The notes: a model not told the origin generated them from the sequence alone. 64,000 bases of DNA from an uncultured Pseudobutyrivibrio sp. (GCA_946403965.1 CAMJBT010000003.1:1-64000), one strand, 5' to 3'; positions 42,381 through 52,740 are shown, numbered from the stretch's first letter. A program made the numbers and translations.

Positions 42381-42641
42381 TTACTCTGGGAACTCTTCTT
42401 TATATTTGTTGAGAATCATTGTCTGCATCTGCTCTCTTGTTGTTGAGCGAATTGGATGAGCAATGTCCTTGTAACCGCCTTCAGAGCCTCTTCTAGAAGG
42501 CATGGCGATAAATAGTCCCTTATCTCCTTCAATAATCTTGATATCGTGAATTACAAACTCCTCATCGATTGTCACTGAAACAACGGCTTTCATCTTACCT
42601 TCTTTTTCGATCTTGCGAATTCTGATGTCTGTAATTTGCAT
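42381..42641 (-). CDS. spoVG: SpoVG-type RNA/DNA-binding regulator
   Basis: 86 residues from the ATG at 42641 (GGGAGG 9 bases upstream). [29 protein letters not shown] and DIAHPI are hallmark SpoVG motifs. SpoVG is a small nucleic-acid-binding regulator affecting septation, sporulation and surface genes in Firmicutes. Its start is 4 bases after the glgD stop; the pairing with glycogen genes is a family-level arrangement in clostridia. Confidence 0.95.
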   Translation of the reverse strand: MQITDIRIRKIEKEGKMKAVVSVTIDEEFVIHDIKIIEGDKGLFIAMPSRRGSEGGYKDIAHPIRSTTREQMQTMILNKYKEEFPE

Positions 42642-42645
42642 TGTG

Positions 42646-43779
42646 TTATACCTCCCCAACTGGCATATCATATCTGTTTTTGTTTCCGGTAACTATGCGG
42701 ATTCCATTTTCCCCAATATATGTAGATCCGCTGAGCAACGTCTCATGGCTTTCAACAATGCAATTCTCCACATGCACGTTGTCTCCTATATAAGCTCCAT
42801 TCAAGATTACGCAGTTCTTAACAACGGAATTGTTTCCAACAAACGCTTTCTTGAACAATACAGAATTCTCAACAGTACTGTTAATGATACATCCTCCAGC
42901 GATGAGTGAATTTGAAACCTTTGAGCCTGCATTAAACTTTGCAGGAGGAAGGTCGTGTGTCTTAGAGAAGACACCTGGCTCTGTATGGAAGAAATTATCT
43001 CTAACATCCTTGCGTAAGAAATCCATGTTTGCCTTGAAGTAGCTGTCTACATCAGCGATGTTTGACCAGTAGCCTTCCATCTTATATCCGTAGATTCTCT
43101 TCATGCTCTTGTATCTTATGAGAATGTCTGTAACAAAATTGTATCTGCCCTCGCGATTGCACTCTTCAAGCAAATCAATAAGGGCTCTTCTTCTGATGAC
43201 GTAAACACCAGCTGAAACTAAATCTGAAGTAGCTACCATTGGCTTCTCTTCGAATTCGGTGATACGTCCATCTCTATCCATAGATACAACACCGTATCTA
43301 TTAATGTCATCTCCCTCAGGAAGCTTAGCACAAACCACTGTGATATCAGCCTGTTTAGCGATATGGTAATCAAGGACCTTGTTAAAGTCAAGCTTGTACA
43401 CTCCATCGCCACTAGCAATGATAACATATGGCTCGTGTCTTTTCTTTAAAAAATCAATGTTCTGCCAAATAGCATCAGCAGTACCTCTGTACCACCAGCT
43501 ATTATTAGTAGTAACTGTTGGTGTGAAAAGGAAGAGACCTCCCTGTTTTCTACCAAAGTTCCACCATTTTGATGAATTAAGATGCTCGTTCAATGAACGT
43601 GCGTTGTACTGTGAAAGTACTGCAACTGTCTGGATGTGTGAATTTGTCATGTTTGAGAGAACAAAATCAATACATCTGTAGCTGCCTCCAATTGGCATTG
43701 CAGCAATTGCTCTTTTGTCAGTGAGCTGTTGCATTCTGCTGCTATTTCCACCTGCTAGAATTATTCCTAATGCTTTCAT
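42646..43779 (-). CDS. glgD: GlgD, regulatory subunit of glucose-1-phosphate adenylyltransferase
   Basis: 377 residues. The nucleotidyltransferase domain starts [20 protein letters not shown] and has the divergent NSSRM loop typical of GlgD in place of GQGSRL. A left-handed helix region follows ([20 protein letters not shown]). It pairs with GlgC to make ADP-glucose for glycogen. It overlaps glgC by 4 bases. Confidence 0.93.
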   Translation of the reverse strand: MKALGIILAGGNSSRMQQLTDKRAIAAMPIGGSYRCIDFVLSNMTNSHIQTVAVLSQYNARSLNEHLNSSKWWNFGRKQGGLFLFTPTVTTNNSWWYRGTADAIWQNIDFLKKRHEPYVIIASGDGVYKLDFNKVLDYHIAKQADITVVCAKLPEGDDINRYGVVSMDRDGRITEFEEKPMVATSDLVSAGVYVIRRRALIDLLEECNREGRYNFVTDILIRYKSMKRIYGYKMEGYWSNIADVDSYFKANMDFLRKDVRDNFFHTEPGVFSKTHDLPPAKFNAGSKVSNSLIAGGCIINSTVENSVLFKKAFVGNNSVVKNCVILNGAYIGDNVHVENCIVESHETLLSGSTYIGENGIRIVTGNKNRYDMPVGEV

Positions 43780-45059
43780 ACTCGATCACCTGCCTTGATA
43801 ATGTAGCCGCCACTAGCCAGCTGTCCGTCAGGATAATCTGCATCGCTAGTCTCGCCCTTGATAGCTGTATTCTTTCCAATTGTAACATTTGCTGGGATAG
43901 TAGAATTCTCACCAATAACTGCCAATCCATATGAGTAGATGCTGGCATTTAGCTTGCTTTCTGCTTCCTCACCCTGTCCAATCTTGGCGTTGTCGCCAAC
44001 GACTGTATTCTCAGCAATGATCGATTTATCGATTATGCAATTCTTTCCGATTGTTGCGCCTTCCATAATGATGGAATCACGAATCACCGCTCCTTCCTCA
44101 ATCACTACGCCTGCGCCTAAAACTGAATTATATACTTCACCGTAGATTTGTGCTCCAGCACCTACGATAGCTTTCTCAACTACTGCTGTACTTGCAACAA
44201 ACTGTGGCTCAATGATGTTCTGATTAGTGTAAATCTTCCAGAACTCTTCATATAGATTGAATTCTGGGATTAAATCTATAAGCTCCATATTGGCTTCCCA
44301 ATATGAACCAAGTGTTCCAACGTCCTTCCAATAGCTATTAAATTCGTAAGCATACATTGGTGAACCTTTTTCGTGAAGATAAGGTAATACATGCTTACCA
44401 AAATCACAATTGCTCTGATCTTTCAGTGCTAACAATGACTCTTTGAGAGCCTTCCAACTAAAAATGTAAATACCCATTGAAGCTAAGTTGCTTCGTGGCT
44501 TTGGAGGTTTCTCCTCAAACTCGCTGATTCTCTTCTCCTCATCAGCAATTACAACGCCAAATCGCGATGCCTCTTCGATTGGTACAGGTATTACTGCAAT
44601 AGTAACATCTGCTCCTTTTGCCTTATGAAAATCTAACATGGCTTCATAATCCATTTTATAAATATGATCTCCTGAAAGGATAAGAACATATTCAGGATTA
44701 TAATTTTCCATGTACTTAAGGTTCTGGAAAATTGCGTTAGCGGTACCAGAATACCACTCTGATGTATCGCTCTTCTCGTATGGTGGAAGAACTGTTACGC
44801 CACCATTATTTCTGTCTAAATCCCAAGGAATACCAATTCCTATATGTGAATTTAAAACAAGTGGCTGATACTGAGTTAGTACGCCAACGGTATCAATTCC
44901 TGAATTGATACAATTCGAAAGAGGAAAATCAATAATTCGATATTTTCCTCCGAAAGAGACGGCTGGCTTTGCAACATCAGACGTTAGTACGCCGAGTCTG
45001 CTTCCTTGCCCACCAGCCAGAAGCATTGCGATCATTTCTTTTCTAATCATCCCTATCAT
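43776..45059 (-). CDS. glgC: Glucose-1-phosphate adenylyltransferase catalytic subunit
   Basis: 427 residues. [15 protein letters not shown] with [16 protein letters not shown] binds ATP and activator, HIYKMDY and SRFGVV are catalytic-site segments, and the C-terminal left-handed beta helix is present. ADP-glucose pyrophosphorylase starts glycogen synthesis. An ATG three codons in (45050) gives the more usual start MIRKEMIAM; neither has ideal ribosome binding site spacing. Its promoter is at 45164-45192. Confidence 0.95.
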   Translation of the reverse strand: MIGMIRKEMIAMLLAGGQGSRLGVLTSDVAKPAVSFGGKYRIIDFPLSNCINSGIDTVGVLTQYQPLVLNSHIGIGIPWDLDRNNGGVTVLPPYEKSDTSEWYSGTANAIFQNLKYMENYNPEYVLILSGDHIYKMDYEAMLDFHKAKGADVTIAVIPVPIEEASRFGVVIADEEKRISEFEEKPPKPRSNLASMGIYIFSWKALKESLLALKDQSNCDFGKHVLPYLHEKGSPMYAYEFNSYWKDVGTLGSYWEANMELIDLIPEFNLYEEFWKIYTNQNIIEPQFVASTAVVEKAIVGAGAQIYGEVYNSVLGAGVVIEEGAVIRDSIIMEGATIGKNCIIDKSIIAENTVVGDNAKIGQGEEAESKLNASIYSYGLAVIGENSTIPANVTIGKNTAIKGETSDADYPDGQLASGGYIIKAGDRV

Positions 45060-45163
45060 CTGCCTTTCTCGTGGTGTCAGTCAAGGAATGTGCCCCAATA
45101 ACTCTAGACACTCCCCTTAAATAAAATTGTCCAATATAATTAAATTGACAATCTTATGCATTT

Positions 45164-45192
45164 AGTATAACAAAGTACTTATTTTCACGCAA
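45164..45192 (-). promoter_or_regulatory. Predicted sigma-A promoter of glgC
   Basis: On the minus strand TTGCGT (-35) is followed after 17 bases by TATACT (-10), about 105 bases before the glgC start. The 338-base divergent spacer 45060-45397 has no gene; it holds this promoter and the plus-strand one. Confidence 0.5.
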
Positions 45193-45228
45193 TATTATTC
45201 TCATTTTTACTATAACCTCGTTAATTTT

Positions 45229-45258
45229 TTGACAATTTATGGTGTAATTTACTAAATT
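45229..45258 (+). promoter_or_regulatory. Predicted promoter of murC
   Basis: TTGACA at 45229-45234, then 18 bases, then TAAATT (45253-45258). It lies about 140 bases before the murC ATG. The -10 matches the consensus at four of six positions. Confidence 0.4.
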
Positions 45259-45397
45259 CATTCTCATTCTACTTCACTTTGCCCCTTGAATATCAATCTG
45301 ATTCGGTATATCTTAGACCATAGCAACTCCAACTTTGCACTATTTTGCACATGCACCTAGTCAATTTGGAGTATTAGAAAGGATATAAACCATCATT

Positions 45398-46777
45398 ATG
45401 TATAAACTCAACTTTTCGGACAAAATTCATGTCCATTTCATAGGAATCGGTGGAATAAGCATGTCTGGTCTTGCTGAAATACTTCTCGGTGCAGGTTTCA
45501 CCATTTCCGGTTCAGACAGAGCTGAATCAGATTTAACAAAGCATCTGGTAGCTATGGGTGCCAAGATAAACTATCCTCAGGCTGCCGAAAACATTACCGA
45601 AGACATAGATCTTATTGTCTACACAGCCGCTATTCACGAGGATAACCCTGAATTTGCAGCCTCAAAGGCCAGTGGCAAACCAATGCTTACAAGAGCAGAG
45701 CTTCTTGGTGAAATCATGGAAAACTATGCTCGTTCTATTACTGTTTCTGGTACACACGGCAAAACTACAACCACTTCAATGATTAGCCAGATACTTTTGG
45801 AGACAGCAGATGAACCTACTATATCTGTAGGCGGTATTCTTGATGCTATTCATAGCAATGTGCATGTAGGGTCAAGTGATGTATTTATTACAGAGGCCTG
45901 CGAATATACAAACAGCTATCATTCATTCTTCCCTAAGTACAATATTATCTTGAATGTTGAAGCTGATCACCTTGATTTCTTTAAGAATCTTGAAAATGTT
46001 CGTGCATCTTTTAAGAAGTTTGCTGAAAACACTTCAGATGATGGTCTTCTTATTATCAACAATGAAATAGATGATGTTAAATATTTTACTTCAGACGTTA
46101 AATGCAAGGTTATTACCTATGCACTTAATGGAGAGGCTGATATTGTTCCTACAGATATCTCATATAATGAAAAAGGCTTCGCAAGCTTCACTCCAGTTTT
46201 CAATGGAAAAGCTCTTGAGCGTATATCATTAAATGTTCCTGGAAACCACAACATCAGTAATTCTCTTGCCGCTATTGCTCTTTGCCTTGAGATGGGTATT
46301 GACTATAGCTGTATTAAAACTGGTCTTGCAAAGTTCGGTGGCGCTCATCGCCGTTTTGAGTACAAGGGCACCTACAAAGGTGCAACTGTAATTGATGACT
46401 ATGCTCATCATCCAACAGAGATCAAAGCAAGCCTTGCTGCTGCTGCAAACTACCCACACAATCGCGTGGTCGTTTGTTTCCAGTCTCACACTTACACCAG
46501 AACCCTTGCCTTCCTAGATGAATTTGCTGAAGCCCTTAGTACTGCTGATGTTGTTGTGCTTGCAGATATCTATCCAGCCCGCGAACCAGATATTTATGGG
46601 GTAAGCTCAAAGGATATTGCAGATCGTATCGAAAAACTTGGAACAGAAGTCCACAATTTAGGCACTTTTGAAGCCTGTGAAAAATTTTTAGAAAAAAATC
46701 TTTTAAACAATGACCTGTTGATAACTATGGGTGCAGGAGATGTGTATTTAGTAGGCGAGAACTTACTTAACAACTAG
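45398..46777 (+). CDS. murC: UDP-N-acetylmuramate-L-alanine ligase
   Basis: 459 residues. The N-terminal UDP-binding start is HVHFIGIGGISMSGLAE, the ATP loop SGTHGKTTTTSM, with EACEYTNSY and DDYAHHPTEIKA further on. It adds L-Ala to UDP-MurNAc. This is the first plus-strand gene of the window. The ribosome binding site (AAAGGA) is rather far from ATG (about 14 bases). A long terminator follows. Confidence 0.97.
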   Translation: MYKLNFSDKIHVHFIGIGGISMSGLAEILLGAGFTISGSDRAESDLTKHLVAMGAKINYPQAAENITEDIDLIVYTAAIHEDNPEFAASKASGKPMLTRAELLGEIMENYARSITVSGTHGKTTTTSMISQILLETADEPTISVGGILDAIHSNVHVGSSDVFITEACEYTNSYHSFFPKYNIILNVEADHLDFFKNLENVRASFKKFAENTSDDGLLIINNEIDDVKYFTSDVKCKVITYALNGEADIVPTDISYNEKGFASFTPVFNGKALERISLNVPGNHNISNSLAAIALCLEMGIDYSCIKTGLAKFGGAHRRFEYKGTYKGATVIDDYAHHPTEIKASLAAAANYPHNRVVVCFQSHTYTRTLAFLDEFAEALSTADVVVLADIYPAREPDIYGVSSKDIADRIEKLGTEVHNLGTFEACEKFLEKNLLNNDLLITMGAGDVYLVGENLLNN

Positions 46778-46795
46778 TTATCCACATTATCCACA
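46778..46795 (+). promoter_or_regulatory. Two abutting consensus DnaA boxes
   Basis: TTATCCACA occurs twice back to back (46778-46786 and 46787-46795), starting at the end of murC. Both match the consensus DnaA box exactly. The second forms part of the left arm of the murC terminator. Confidence 0.75.
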
Positions 46796-46848
46796 TTTTT
46801 TACTGGTACTTTTCCAGATAAAAAATGTGGATTTTTTTACCCCTTTTT
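46789..46848 (+). terminator. murC terminator
   Basis: A 14-bp stem pairs ATCCACATTTTTTA (from 46789) with TAAAAAATGTGGAT (to about 46832). CTGG/CCAG pair inside, and seven T follow. It incorporates one DnaA box and its mirror TGTGGAT. Confidence 0.75.
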
Positions 46849-46865
46849 TGTATATATAGAACTAC

Positions 46866-46892
46866 TTTTCCACATTATCCACAAACTCCACA
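46866..46892 (+). promoter_or_regulatory. Second DnaA-box array upstream of the dnaD-like gene
   Basis: Three abutting 9-mers: TTTTCCACA (46866), TTATCCACA (46875) and AACTCCACA (46884). The first fits TTWTNCACA, the second is consensus, the third keeps only TCCACA. The strict 9-base period matches the array at 46778. It lies about 100 bases before the start codon of the DnaD-like gene, so DnaA could control that operon. Confidence 0.7.
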
Positions 46893-46990
46893 AACCCTTT
46901 ATTTACAAGGTTTCTCGCCCCTTCAGCCCTTTTCTTTTCATTATGACTTTGCTATAATTTGCCTCAAGTTAAGAGGGAGATGAATAATAT

Positions 46991-48142
46991 ATGGCTGACA
47001 TCATGTTGCATACTAGCTCGAACACAGGCTTTACTTGTGTTTCAAATACTTTCATAGACGATTTCATGAAAGATGCCAATGGAGAATATGTTAAGGTTTA
47101 CCTTTATCTGTTGCGTTGTCTTAATAAGGATGGATTCGAATTTTCCATCTCACAGTTGGCGGACTGTTTAGACCACACAGAAAAAGACGTAATGCGAGCT
47201 TTTACTTATTGGGAGAAAGTAGGTTTGCTTCGCCTTGAGTATTCCCCAGATAATGAACTTTCTGGAATCTATTTAGTAGATGTGAATGGTAATGGATCTG
47301 ACAAGACTGAAAGTCCTGTCATTTCCAACATCACATCACTCAACAGCTCGGCAAACTTTACAGCTGCTGCACCTGTTGCCACTATGGCTGGTGCTCCTGC
47401 TGTAAACAACAAAATAAACACTATACCTACCACAGACTTGGACTACACTTCAGATCAAATCACCAGCTTCTTCTCAGATAGCGATGTTATTGATCTTAAG
47501 TTCTCTACAGAAAGCTACCTTGGCCGTGCCCTTACAAGAACAGAGGCAAATAAAATCTACTTCTGGCACAACGATTTACACATGCCTGTAGATCTTATCG
47601 AATACCTCATTGGCTCTTGCATAGACAATGGTCATAAGAGCTTCCACTACATGAACACTGTTGCTATCAATTGGGCAGAGGAAGGTATCAACTCTGTTGA
47701 AGCAGCAGTCAACGCTTCAAGTGCTAGAAATAACACAGTATACTCAATCATGAAAGCCTTTGGTATCAGTGGAAGAGATTTAGTTCAATCAGAATTAGAC
47801 TACATAGAGAAATGGACAGTTGCCTACGGCATGCCTGTAGATATTGTTTGTGAAGCTTGCAAACGTACTATTCTGCAAACCAACAAACCAAGCTTCAAAT
47901 ATACAGATTCCATCGTTGAAAGCTGGCACAAATCATCAGTCAAGACAATGGAAGATATCGCACAGCTGGATCAGAAACACACAGCTGCTTCTGTAGCAAA
48001 GATTTCATCAGCAAATCGTAACCGAAGCAACACTACAAGCGCAAACGCTACAGCACGCACTAAAACAAACGGCAAATTCCACAACTTCTCTCAGAGAGAC
48101 TACAACTTTGACGAATTAGAAAAGAAAATTCTCGGAAATTAG
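46991..48142 (+). CDS. DnaD-like primosomal protein
   Basis: 383 residues. The N-terminal winged-helix region (about 15-100; YVKVYLYLLRCLNKDGFEFSISQLAD, only partly quoted core QLADCLDHTEKDV) resembles DnaD/DnaB. Two tandem DnaB_2-type domains follow, at about 175-245 (signature FHYMNTVAINW) and about 255-325 (signature FKYTDSIVESW). The C-terminus is Ser/Thr/Asn-rich and ends DYNFDELEKKIL. In low-GC Gram-positives such proteins bring the helicase loader to the origin. The helicase-loader gene follows after 18 bases. Confidence 0.85.
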   Translation: MADIMLHTSSNTGFTCVSNTFIDDFMKDANGEYVKVYLYLLRCLNKDGFEFSISQLADCLDHTEKDVMRAFTYWEKVGLLRLEYSPDNELSGIYLVDVNGNGSDKTESPVISNITSLNSSANFTAAAPVATMAGAPAVNNKINTIPTTDLDYTSDQITSFFSDSDVIDLKFSTESYLGRALTRTEANKIYFWHNDLHMPVDLIEYLIGSCIDNGHKSFHYMNTVAINWAEEGINSVEAAVNASSARNNTVYSIMKAFGISGRDLVQSELDYIEKWTVAYGMPVDIVCEACKRTILQTNKPSFKYTDSIVESWHKSSVKTMEDIAQLDQKHTAASVAKISSANRNRSNTTSANATARTKTNGKFHNFSQRDYNFDELEKKILGN

Positions 48143-48160
48143 GCAAAGGGAGGATTATTC

Positions 48161-49153
48161 ATGGCATTATCAAACGAACAATACGACGCCCTTATGCGTC
48201 AATACAATCACAAACAGGCCCGCAACAATCAAATCGTTGCTTTTCGTACTGATGAACTGTATTCTGCCATTCCTGATCTTTCACGTATAGACGAAGAAGT
48301 TTCTAAAGTTTCAGTCTCATCAATAGCGTCTATTTTTAGCGGCGAGGATATTTCTGCAGCTACAGCTGCTTCCCGCCGCAAATTAAATGAGCTTAAAGAC
48401 CGACGTCTTAAACTCATGGAATCTCACGGCTTTCCAGCAGACTATCTGGAGCCTCCATACGATTGTCCTGATTGCAAGGATACAGGCTATATCAATGGCA
48501 AGCGCTGTCATTGTTTCAAACAGGCTGCTATCAACATCGTCTACAAGCAATCAAATCTCACCAATATTCTTTCAAAAGAAAACTTTGATAATTTTGACCT
48601 CAGTGTATATGGTTCTGACTATTATGAGGGCTCCTCTAAGGTTAGTGCTCGGGCTACTGCACAAATAGCCCTAGAAAGAGCTCAAAACTTTGTGCAGAAT
48701 TTTAAGGAAAAAGGTGGTAATTTATTGTTGCTTGGACAGACAGGTTGTGGTAAGACCTTTCTTTCCAATTGCATTGCAAAAGCTCTTTTAGACGATGGTG
48801 TATCTGTTATTTACTTTACAGCATCTGAGCTTTTCAAAGTATTCGAAGACCAAACTTTCAAAAAAAATGTCGATGTAGCAGATCTTCATGACTCTATATT
48901 CGACTGTGACTTATTAATCATTGATGACCTTGGCACTGAATTTCCAAATAATTTCACTATTACCAAACTATTCCAGTGCTTAAACGAAAGATTACTTAGA
49001 AACAAATCAACGGTTATTTCCACAAACTTATCTCTCGAAGAAATGAGAGAAACCTATAGCGAACGAATTACTTCGCGAGTATTTTCCTACTATGATGCTA
49101 TCAAGCTGATTGGAGAGGATATTCGTATTAAGAAAGTAATGATGAATAAATAA
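48161..49153 (+). CDS. dnaI: DnaI/DnaC-like helicase loader ATPase
   Basis: 330 residues. An N-terminal helical region is followed by a zinc-like motif (CPDCKDTGYINGKRCHC). The AAA+ domain has Walker A GQTGCGKTF, Walker B LLIIDDLGTE and an Arg finger region near ERITSRVFS. It loads the replicative helicase. It is coupled to the DnaD-like gene. GGGAGG lies 7 bases before ATG. Confidence 0.9.
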   Translation: MALSNEQYDALMRQYNHKQARNNQIVAFRTDELYSAIPDLSRIDEEVSKVSVSSIASIFSGEDISAATAASRRKLNELKDRRLKLMESHGFPADYLEPPYDCPDCKDTGYINGKRCHCFKQAAINIVYKQSNLTNILSKENFDNFDLSVYGSDYYEGSSKVSARATAQIALERAQNFVQNFKEKGGNLLLLGQTGCGKTFLSNCIAKALLDDGVSVIYFTASELFKVFEDQTFKKNVDVADLHDSIFDCDLLIIDDLGTEFPNNFTITKLFQCLNERLLRNKSTVISTNLSLEEMRETYSERITSRVFSYYDAIKLIGEDIRIKKVMMNK

Positions 49154-49177
49154 ATATCTTTTTTCAAGGAGCAAACA

Positions 49178-50356
49178 ATGCCAAATAATGAAATCGTGTT
49201 GGAAAACACACCACCTATGGCTGAGCTTGGATTAATTCCACACAAGAGCTGTTCAGCCATCGCGGAGAGAGTTAATGAGTATCTTCTTGAGTGGAGGCAG
49301 GAACGTAAGAGCGACCAGTCTATCATCACTTTAGCTGGTTATCGCAGTGATTCTTACATTGTTAATGCTGAATGCCCACGTTTCGGTTCTGGAGAGGCCA
49401 AGGGTCTTATCAAACAGTCAGTTCGTGGACTTGATTTGTACATCCTGGTAGATGTTACAAACTACAGCTTAACCTACACAGTTTGTGGTCATGAGAATCA
49501 CATGAGTCCAGATGATATCTTCTGTGACCTTAAGCGTATCATTGCCGCTGCAATGGGAAAAGCTAAGCGTATCACTGTTATCATCCCATTCCTTTATGAA
49601 GGACGTCAGCACCGCAGAAGCGCTCGTGAATCACTTGATTGTGCTATGGCACTTCAGGAGCTCGTACACATGGGTGTTGATAACATCATCACATTCGATG
49701 CTCACGACCCTCGTGTTCAGAATGCGATTCCTCTTCACAGCTTTGAGACAGTATCACCTACATACCAGTTCCTTAAGAACATTCTTAAGAACTGCAAGGA
49801 CTTAAAGCTTGATAACGATCATCTTATGATCATCTCACCTGATGAAGGTGGTACAAAGCGTGCCGTATATATGGCATCCGTACTTGGCGTAAACGTTGGT
49901 ATGTTCTACAAACGTCGTGACTACAGCCGTATCGTAGACGGACGTAATCCTATCGTTGCTCATGAATTCTTGGGTAATGATGTTGCTGGCAAAGACGTTA
50001 TCATCGTTGATGATATGATTTCTTCTGGTGAATCTATGATTGATGTTGCTACAGAGCTTAAAAAGCGTAATGCTTCACGTATCTTTGTAGTTGCTACATT
50101 CGGTCTTTTCACAAACGGTATGGAAAAATTCGACAAAGCCGTAGAAGAAGGCATCATCTACAGAGTTGTTACTACAAACCTTACATACCTTACAGACGAA
50201 GTTCTTAACAAGCCATACTTAATCAAGTGTGACATGTCAAAGTACATCGCATATATCATCGATACACTTAATCACGAGTGCTCAATCTCAGAGCTTCTCA
50301 ATCCTTATGGTCGTATCGAAAAGCTTATCACTCGTTACAAAAACGGCGAATATTAA
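49178..50356 (+). CDS. prs: Ribose-phosphate pyrophosphokinase, long form
   Basis: 392 residues, about 75 longer than the common form (about 315). The PRPP loop VIIVDDMISSGESM and the central FDAHDPRVQNAI segment with YEGRQHRRSARES are typical. The first 45 residues and a C-terminal tail are extra. The makers of PRPP feed nucleotides and cofactors. Codon choice is strongly biased to a few codons, as in highly expressed genes. AAGGAG lies 6 bases before ATG, 24 bases after dnaI. Confidence 0.93.
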   Translation: MPNNEIVLENTPPMAELGLIPHKSCSAIAERVNEYLLEWRQERKSDQSIITLAGYRSDSYIVNAECPRFGSGEAKGLIKQSVRGLDLYILVDVTNYSLTYTVCGHENHMSPDDIFCDLKRIIAAAMGKAKRITVIIPFLYEGRQHRRSARESLDCAMALQELVHMGVDNIITFDAHDPRVQNAIPLHSFETVSPTYQFLKNILKNCKDLKLDNDHLMIISPDEGGTKRAVYMASVLGVNVGMFYKRRDYSRIVDGRNPIVAHEFLGNDVAGKDVIIVDDMISSGESMIDVATELKKRNASRIFVVATFGLFTNGMEKFDKAVEEGIIYRVVTTNLTYLTDEVLNKPYLIKCDMSKYIAYIIDTLNHECSISELLNPYGRIEKLITRYKNGEY

Positions 50357-50359
50357 AAC

Positions 50360-50391
50360 AAGGGCCTCTGGTCAAACCAGAGGCCTTTATT
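50360..50391. terminator. Bidirectional terminator between prs and the LtaS-like gene
   Basis: Perfect 10-bp stem GGCCTCTGGT/ACCAGAGGCC around CAA (50364-50385) with A-rich and T-rich flanks. It serves both converging genes. The rest of the spacer to 50440 shows nothing else. Confidence 0.92.
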
Positions 50392-50440
50392 AATGCTCAA
50401 TTTCTATGTAAAGTTTGAAACTGTAGATGCTAACGATTCA

Positions 50441-52624
50441 CTAATCTGCATCTTCGCTAGCGTCAGCATCTTCTATTTGATTTTCTTCTTCCTCTTCAAC
50501 ATAGTTTGGATCGTAAACTATGTATTCGTTTGATTCTCGGAATATAGTATTTGAACTACCGACCTGACATACCTTGATTTTATCTCCATTCTTTACATCT
50601 GAGGCCTTTACTGTAAGCACCTGGCCTGACTCGTATTTTGTGGAAATCTGCTCATCTCCAACATATACCTTTGACCATTTAGAGAATTGATCACCATATA
50701 TATGTAATTTTCCATTAAAGAAATATGCCTTGTCAATTGTAACGTCTTTGACACCCATCTCGACTTCGTTTGGTTTGTAGGCTGTTCCATCCTTATATGT
50801 ATATCGATTTCCGTACATGATATCGTACTGAAGCATACGTAAATCGTTCATATAATCAGCTGTGCCGCGCTCCTTGCCTTCTGCCATGGCTGTCTGATGA
50901 TATCCATTGATATTTCCATTATGAATACCAAGACGGTTCAAATATTCTGATACCAACTGATATGTAGCCAAGTCCTGATCTTCCTTTGGCATATCAAAGT
51001 TGTTCCAAGTAAAATACTTTGTCTTGTATAAATCTCCGGTAGCCACCTCATCATTTGTAAGTCCCATTGTTGGAAGATGGTCACCAAACATAATGACAAG
51101 TGTATCTTCGCCACGCTCATCAAAAGCTTGAATATACTGCTTAATAAAGTCGTCTACGTTGTGAATTCTGTTTACATAGTATTCCCAAGCGTAATTCTGA
51201 CCTTCTGTCTTGCCATTTGCCTTGACCTTAATTTCTGGGTCTTCCTCTACCTTGTACTCTGGATATGAGCCATGGCCTTCAACAGTGATGGTGTAAATAA
51301 AATCACTACCTTCTGTAGAATCCATTGCATCCATTGTAGCACCAAGAAGAATATCATCTGTTGGCCAATTGCCAAGAGGTGTGTATTCGGTGATATCAAG
51401 CATTTCTTTTGATGTGAACGTATCGAATCCCATCTGTGAGAATGCATTTTTTCTAGAATAGAAGTTTCCTCCGTTGTTGTGAACAACATGAGATGTATAA
51501 TCCAGCTGATTCAAAACATCAGCGTAACTTTCTACGTCAACAGTCTTTAAGATTGTCTTCTGTGGGTACTCACCTGGTCCAAAGAAGTTGCAGCTAAGAC
51601 CTGTAAGAACCTCAAACTCTGAGTTACATGTTCCGGCACCTACAACAGGAACAATGCAATGTCCTGTGGAGAAATTATCCTCCAAATAATGTACAAATGG
51701 AATTGGGTCTTCACTTGTTTCCAAAAATTCACACTCAGAAACATCAAAAAATGATTCCAAAAGTATAACGACTATATTAGGACGCTTTCCATCTGCTGTC
51801 TGCAATGTCTGAACATGTGCAGCATCATTTTCAAGGATTGTGTCTATCTTGGCCTCTGAATAGCCAAATGGTCGATTCATACCCCTATCTAATACAGAGG
51901 TTGAAAAACCATACAAATAGCCGTAATCCAAATATCCCTGTGCAAGATTTCCGAAATATGAAGTCATTATTCCGGAATTTCTAAGAAGAATGGTGGATGG
52001 ATATAGTGAAGCAAAAAGGCCTACAACAAGAACTATTCTCATCCAGATTGGCTTTGGATCCTGCTTCTTTGGTCCATTCTTTGCGTATAACACCATAATG
52101 ATGATATAAACAATAAGTGCAGCTACCGAAATCATAGCCTGCTCTGCCGAGAAGTAGTTTGAATCCTGCATTGTAAGCAGGTCGCTTATCATGTATAAAT
52201 CGGTGTATCCAAATGGTGAGACACGATTCAACAAAATGACACTATTGATAATTCCAAGGATTATAAAGAACATTGTGATGAATGTACGCCACCAGCCACG
52301 TCTTCTGCTCAAAAATACAATTGAAAGTGCTACAAATACACAATACGAATTGAACAGATATGGACCTGTATGATGAACAACAAAGCCGCATGCCGCTGTA
52401 AATGAGTGTCGCGAAAGCCACTCCATCACAAATATAATAAGAAGGGCCAGGGGAATTTGCATCCAAAATGCATTTTTATCCCAAAGTTCAAGCCACTTCT
52501 TACGAAATTTACTATTTAGATAACCTTGAACCACCTTTGAATTGCCAAGCTTTACAAAAGGCTTCTTTATATTTGTACCAAGCCATGAAAGACCTGATTT
52601 GATTTTGCTAAATACTTTTTTCAT
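50441..52624 (-). CDS. LtaS-like sulfatase-fold phosphoglycerol transferase
   Basis: 727 residues. Five membrane helices (about 55-255) precede an extracellular alkaline phosphatase/sulfatase-type domain (about 280-610). It starts NIVVILLESFFD, has the catalytic Thr in GAGTCNSEFEVLTG and HGSYPEYK, and FGDHLPTMG for metal binding. A small C-terminal Ig-like domain and an acidic tail (EEEEENQIEDADASEDAD) follow. Such enzymes polymerise or add glycerol phosphate on lipoteichoic acid or related glycans. The substrate is inferred. ATG has GGAGG close upstream. Confidence 0.88.
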   Translation of the reverse strand: MKKVFSKIKSGLSWLGTNIKKPFVKLGNSKVVQGYLNSKFRKKWLELWDKNAFWMQIPLALLIIFVMEWLSRHSFTAACGFVVHHTGPYLFNSYCVFVALSIVFLSRRRGWWRTFITMFFIILGIINSVILLNRVSPFGYTDLYMISDLLTMQDSNYFSAEQAMISVAALIVYIIIMVLYAKNGPKKQDPKPIWMRIVLVVGLFASLYPSTILLRNSGIMTSYFGNLAQGYLDYGYLYGFSTSVLDRGMNRPFGYSEAKIDTILENDAAHVQTLQTADGKRPNIVVILLESFFDVSECEFLETSEDPIPFVHYLEDNFSTGHCIVPVVGAGTCNSEFEVLTGLSCNFFGPGEYPQKTILKTVDVESYADVLNQLDYTSHVVHNNGGNFYSRKNAFSQMGFDTFTSKEMLDITEYTPLGNWPTDDILLGATMDAMDSTEGSDFIYTITVEGHGSYPEYKVEEDPEIKVKANGKTEGQNYAWEYYVNRIHNVDDFIKQYIQAFDERGEDTLVIMFGDHLPTMGLTNDEVATGDLYKTKYFTWNNFDMPKEDQDLATYQLVSEYLNRLGIHNGNINGYHQTAMAEGKERGTADYMNDLRMLQYDIMYGNRYTYKDGTAYKPNEVEMGVKDVTIDKAYFFNGKLHIYGDQFSKWSKVYVGDEQISTKYESGQVLTVKASDVKNGDKIKVCQVGSSNTIFRESNEYIVYDPNYVEEEEENQIEDADASEDAD

Positions 52625-52740
52625 TTTACCTCCGATATGCTATAACTCCATCTATCTTAGACAGTATGAAAAAATAGTGATACAATAATCCCACGGATTA
52701 TAACACTTTATTTTTTATTAAGCAAGAAAGCGAGTCTTTA

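Noticed and set aside
45145..45171. TTGACA followed by TATAAC on the plus strand as murC promoter
   Set aside because: The spacer is only 15 bases and it lies within the glgC leader; the pair at 45229-45258 is more plausible.
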